A DNA stretch of 64,000 nucleotides from Clostridia bacterium (GTDB lineage: Bacteria; Bacillota; Clostridia; Lutisporales; Lutisporaceae). The translations under genes and the position numbers were made by a program. Of the stretch, positions 61,891 to 64,000 are shown piece by piece. Each line of letters starts with the position of its first letter. Positions within the stretch are counted from its first letter, which is position 1. The DNA lies in NCBI GenBank assembly GCA_035628995.1, contig DASPIR010000010.1:124001-188000 (forward strand), given 5' to 3'. Below the pieces are notes generated by a model. It did not search any database. It was given only the letters and a program-made list of their open reading frames with translations, and was not told the DNA's origin.

Positions 61891-63424
61891 TATCATCCTT
61901 GCTCGTTTCCTCCTCTTTCATTAAATTTACGGAACCTGTCATCATCAGGCCGATTTTTTCCTTTGTTATTTTCCTTGCATCAACTATGCCGGTTATCTCT
62001 CCGGCACATAAGACCATGATCCTGTCGCATAGCTCCAGTAAAACGTCCAGGTCTTCCCCGATATACAAAACCGCGACACCCTTTTGTTTTTCCTCATTTA
62101 AAAGATCATAAATCGTATGACATGAATTCACATCAAGGCCTCTTACAGGGTATGCGGTTATCAAAACCTGAGGTTTTGAATCCAGCTCCCTTCCCAATAA
62201 TACTTTTTGAATATTGCCGCCTGACAGCATGCGCACCGGATGCTTAATTCCGGGAGTTTGAATGTCAAGCCGTTTGATAATCTCCAGGGACTTTTGTTCT
62301 GCTGGTTTTCTGTTTATAAAGATACCCTTCTGTCTTTGATACATCTTAAGCACTATATTATTAACTATATCCATTGAGGCTACCAGTCCCATCCCCAATC
62401 TGTCTTCGGGAATAAAGCTCAGGCTGACCCCCTTTGTGATAATATCTAAAGGAGACTTCCCAACCAGGTTTTCTCCTTCAAAAAGAATCTTTCCCTGCTT
62501 CACCGGATATAAACCTGCAATAGCTTCACATAACTCCTTCTGTCCACTGCCGGCAACTCCGGCAATACCCAGTATTTCTCCTGAATATATATCGAAATTC
62601 ATTTCTTTAAGTACTTTAACACCTTCCGCATTTATAGCACTTAAATCTCTAACTTCCATCGCTGCTTTACTTTTTTCCGTCTCAACCCTCTTAATGGATA
62701 GATCTGCTGGACATCCCATCATCAACTCTGTTAAAAGCTTGGGGTTAGTGGATACCTTGTCTACGGTCTTTACGGTCTCACCCTTGCGCAGGACAGTGAT
62801 GCGATCTGCAACTTCCATAACCTCGTTCATTTTGTGTGTGATAAAAACTACCGCACAGCCTTCTTCCTTCATACGGTTCATGATTTTAAAAAGCTTTTCG
62901 GTTTCCTGAGGTGTCAATACTGCCGTCGGTTCATCCAATATCAATATCTCAGCACCTCTATAGAGCACCTTTAATATTTCCAGAGTCTGTTTTTCGCCCA
63001 CCGACATGTTATAGACCTTTTTATCCGGATCGATATCCAGTCTGAACCGCACCGACATCTCTCTGATTTTTTCCGAAAGTGCCTTCTGATTTAAGAAGAA
63101 ACTGTTCTTCTGACCAAGAATGATGTTTTCTTTAGCGGTTAGAACCTCTATCAGCTTGAAATGCTGATAAATCATACCTATCCCTGCTTTTATCGCATCC
63201 TTTGGCGCTGCAAACTTTACATCCTTGCCTTTTACAAAAATAGAACCGCTGTCGGGGGTATAGACCCCAGACAGCATGTTCATTAATGTACTCTTCCCTG
63301 CACCATTCTCACCCAGCAGAGCATGTATTTCACCCTTCCGGACGGCAAGGTTAATATCTTTGTTTGCAACTACTTTTCCGAAGGACTTATTAATATTCTT
63401 CATTGAAATATAGTTGTTTTCCAT
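61865..63424 (-). CDS. Nucleoside-type ABC transporter ATP-binding protein (NupO-like)
   Basis: A 519-residue double ATPase. The first half has Walker A GENGAGKSTLMN near 36, the signature NMSVGEKQTLEI and Walker B ILILDEPTAVLTPQE. The second half has a relaxed Walker A (AGVAGSGQKELCEAIAG), the signature MLSGGNIQKVLLGREL and ITAYPVRGLDVNS, where the usual Walker B Glu position is altered as in many RbsA-type proteins. It powers the two permeases. The ribosome site is weak (TAGGTAAAAAAG). Confidence 0.94.
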   Translation of the reverse strand: MENNYISMKNINKSFGKVVANKDINLAVRKGEIHALLGENGAGKSTLMNMLSGVYTPDSGSIFVKGKDVKFAAPKDAIKAGIGMIYQHFKLIEVLTAKENIILGQKNSFFLNQKALSEKIREMSVRFRLDIDPDKKVYNMSVGEKQTLEILKVLYRGAEILILDEPTAVLTPQETEKLFKIMNRMKEEGCAVVFITHKMNEVMEVADRITVLRKGETVKTVDKVSTNPKLLTELMMGCPADLSIKRVETEKSKAAMEVRDLSAINAEGVKVLKEMNFDIYSGEILGIAGVAGSGQKELCEAIAGLYPVKQGKILFEGENLVGKSPLDIITKGVSLSFIPEDRLGMGLVASMDIVNNIVLKMYQRQKGIFINRKPAEQKSLEIIKRLDIQTPGIKHPVRMLSGGNIQKVLLGRELDSKPQVLITAYPVRGLDVNSCHTIYDLLNEEKQKGVAVLYIGEDLDVLLELCDRIMVLCAGEITGIVDARKITKEKIGLMMTGSVNLMKEEETSKDDNANDNTCN

Positions 63425-63442
63425 CTTTTTTACCTATCCCAA

Positions 63443-64000
63443 TTATTTTATCTTGCCTTCAACACCTTGTACAAACCAATCAACGCTCATCATCTGTTCA
63501 AAAGTCATAGCAGAACCTTCTGGTATCTTCACAGCACCAGTTTGATCTTTTAATGGGCCTGCAAATACATTAAGTGAACCGTCAATTATAGCAGCCTTAG
63601 CTTTATCAACAGCTGCCTGTGAGCCTTCTGCTGCGTTTTCTGTAAGCGGTGCAAGGTCGATCATACCATCTTTCATATCACCGTAATAGTTTTCTTGCTT
63701 CCAGTTGCCATCCAATATTCTCTGTACTTCTGCTGCATAGTATTTACCCCAATGCCATACCGGTGCTGTCAGGTATGCTTTTGGCGCTGATGCTCTTGTG
63801 TCCAAATCATATCCAATTGCCCAAACACCTTTTTCTTCAGCAGCTTGCTGTGTTGCTGTTGTATCCTGATGCTGTGCCAATACGTCGCAGCCTGCATCCA
63901 ATAAAGCCTTTGCTGCTTCTTTTTCTTTCGCCGGATCATACCAAGTATGTGTCCAATTCACCTTTACAGTAATATCTTTATTAACTGACTGAGCTCCCAG
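63443..64000 (-). CDS. BMP-family ABC transporter substrate-binding protein (partial)
   Basis: Only the C-terminal 185 codons are present; the reading frame is still open at the window edge. DAGCDVLAQHQDTTATQQAAEEKG and GYDLDTRASAPKAYLTAPVWHW match the Bmp/Med family that binds purine nucleosides or related ligands outside the cell. WYDPAKEKEAAKALL is also typical. The rest, with the lipobox, should lie beyond 64000. It is the first gene of the transporter operon seen here. Confidence 0.9.
   Translation of the reverse strand: MGAQSVNKDITVKVNWTHTWYDPAKEKEAAKALLDAGCDVLAQHQDTTATQQAAEEKGVWAIGYDLDTRASAPKAYLTAPVWHWGKYYAAEVQRILDGNWKQENYYGDMKDGMIDLAPLTENAAEGSQAAVDKAKAAIIDGSLNVFAGPLKDQTGAVKIPEGSAMTFEQMMSVDWFVQGVEGKIK

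Overview
The window looks like a chromosomal segment of a low-GC, Gram-positive, spore-forming anaerobe of the Clostridia. The evidence is the cotJABC spore-coat cluster, a Spo0E-like phosphatase, riboswitch and T-box leaders with intrinsic terminators, strong GGAGG-type ribosome sites with some TTG and GTG starts, and clostridial biosynthetic gene orders. No rRNA, tRNA, CRISPR array, transposase or integrase was found. I cannot name the species from the sequence.

Region 1 (1-34 kb) is core metabolism. It opens with a P-type cation ATPase behind a yybP-ykoY (manganese) riboswitch, and prfC. Next is a nine-kilobase minus-strand branched-chain amino acid operon, ilvC-leuA-cimA-leuC-leuD-leuB-ilvB-ilvE. 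It is driven from a good promoter at 15196-15224 through an unusual leader: a long Ile/Leu-rich open frame that runs into a T-box. The operon makes leucine, and makes isoleucine by the citramalate route. It has no ilvN or ilvD. Then come psuG and psuK (pseudouridine breakdown) split by mtnA, then folD, panB, an unrecognised 420-residue protein, an M20 peptidase, a Nudix hydrolase, an MFS transporter and pckA. The region closes with a cobalamin-riboswitch operon, cobT-cobU-cobS-cobC-cobQ-cbiB-cobD, covering late B12 steps (amidation, aminopropanol arm and nucleotide-loop assembly). A structured repeat-like element sits between cobC and cobQ.

Region 2 (34-47 kb) is accessory. It holds many small genes, mostly unrecognised: an HMA-like protein without CXXC, a pseudo-receiver, a 38-residue ORF, a Cys-rich protein, a Gly/Asn/Gln-rich 59-residue protein and a secreted Cys-rich protein. 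It also holds broken genes. Two decayed partial copies of cotJC lie downstream of the intact cotJABC cluster. There is a decayed frame resembling an Abi-alpha/DUF4393 protein, an unidentified fragment at 39442-39600, and a GGDEF gene cut off at the recQ terminator. Intact genes here include an M15 peptidase, an amidase-domain protein, a Spo0E-like protein, a chemotaxis receptor and a DUF1858/DUF438 (hemerythrin-PAS) pair.

Region 3 (47-64 kb) starts with recQ. It then has an unusual minus-strand sugar operon read from a strong promoter at 58283-58311: two sugar ABC permeases, a lipoprotein binding protein, a ROK regulator, a phosphohexomutase, a 765-residue cytoplasmic protein with a C-terminal phosphodiester-glycosidase (NAGPA-type) domain, and a PP2C-like phosphatase. 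I consider this the best candidate for an undescribed system. A VOC/ArsR pair, a CoA-binding protein and a BMP-type nucleoside ABC transporter (cut by the window end) complete the window.
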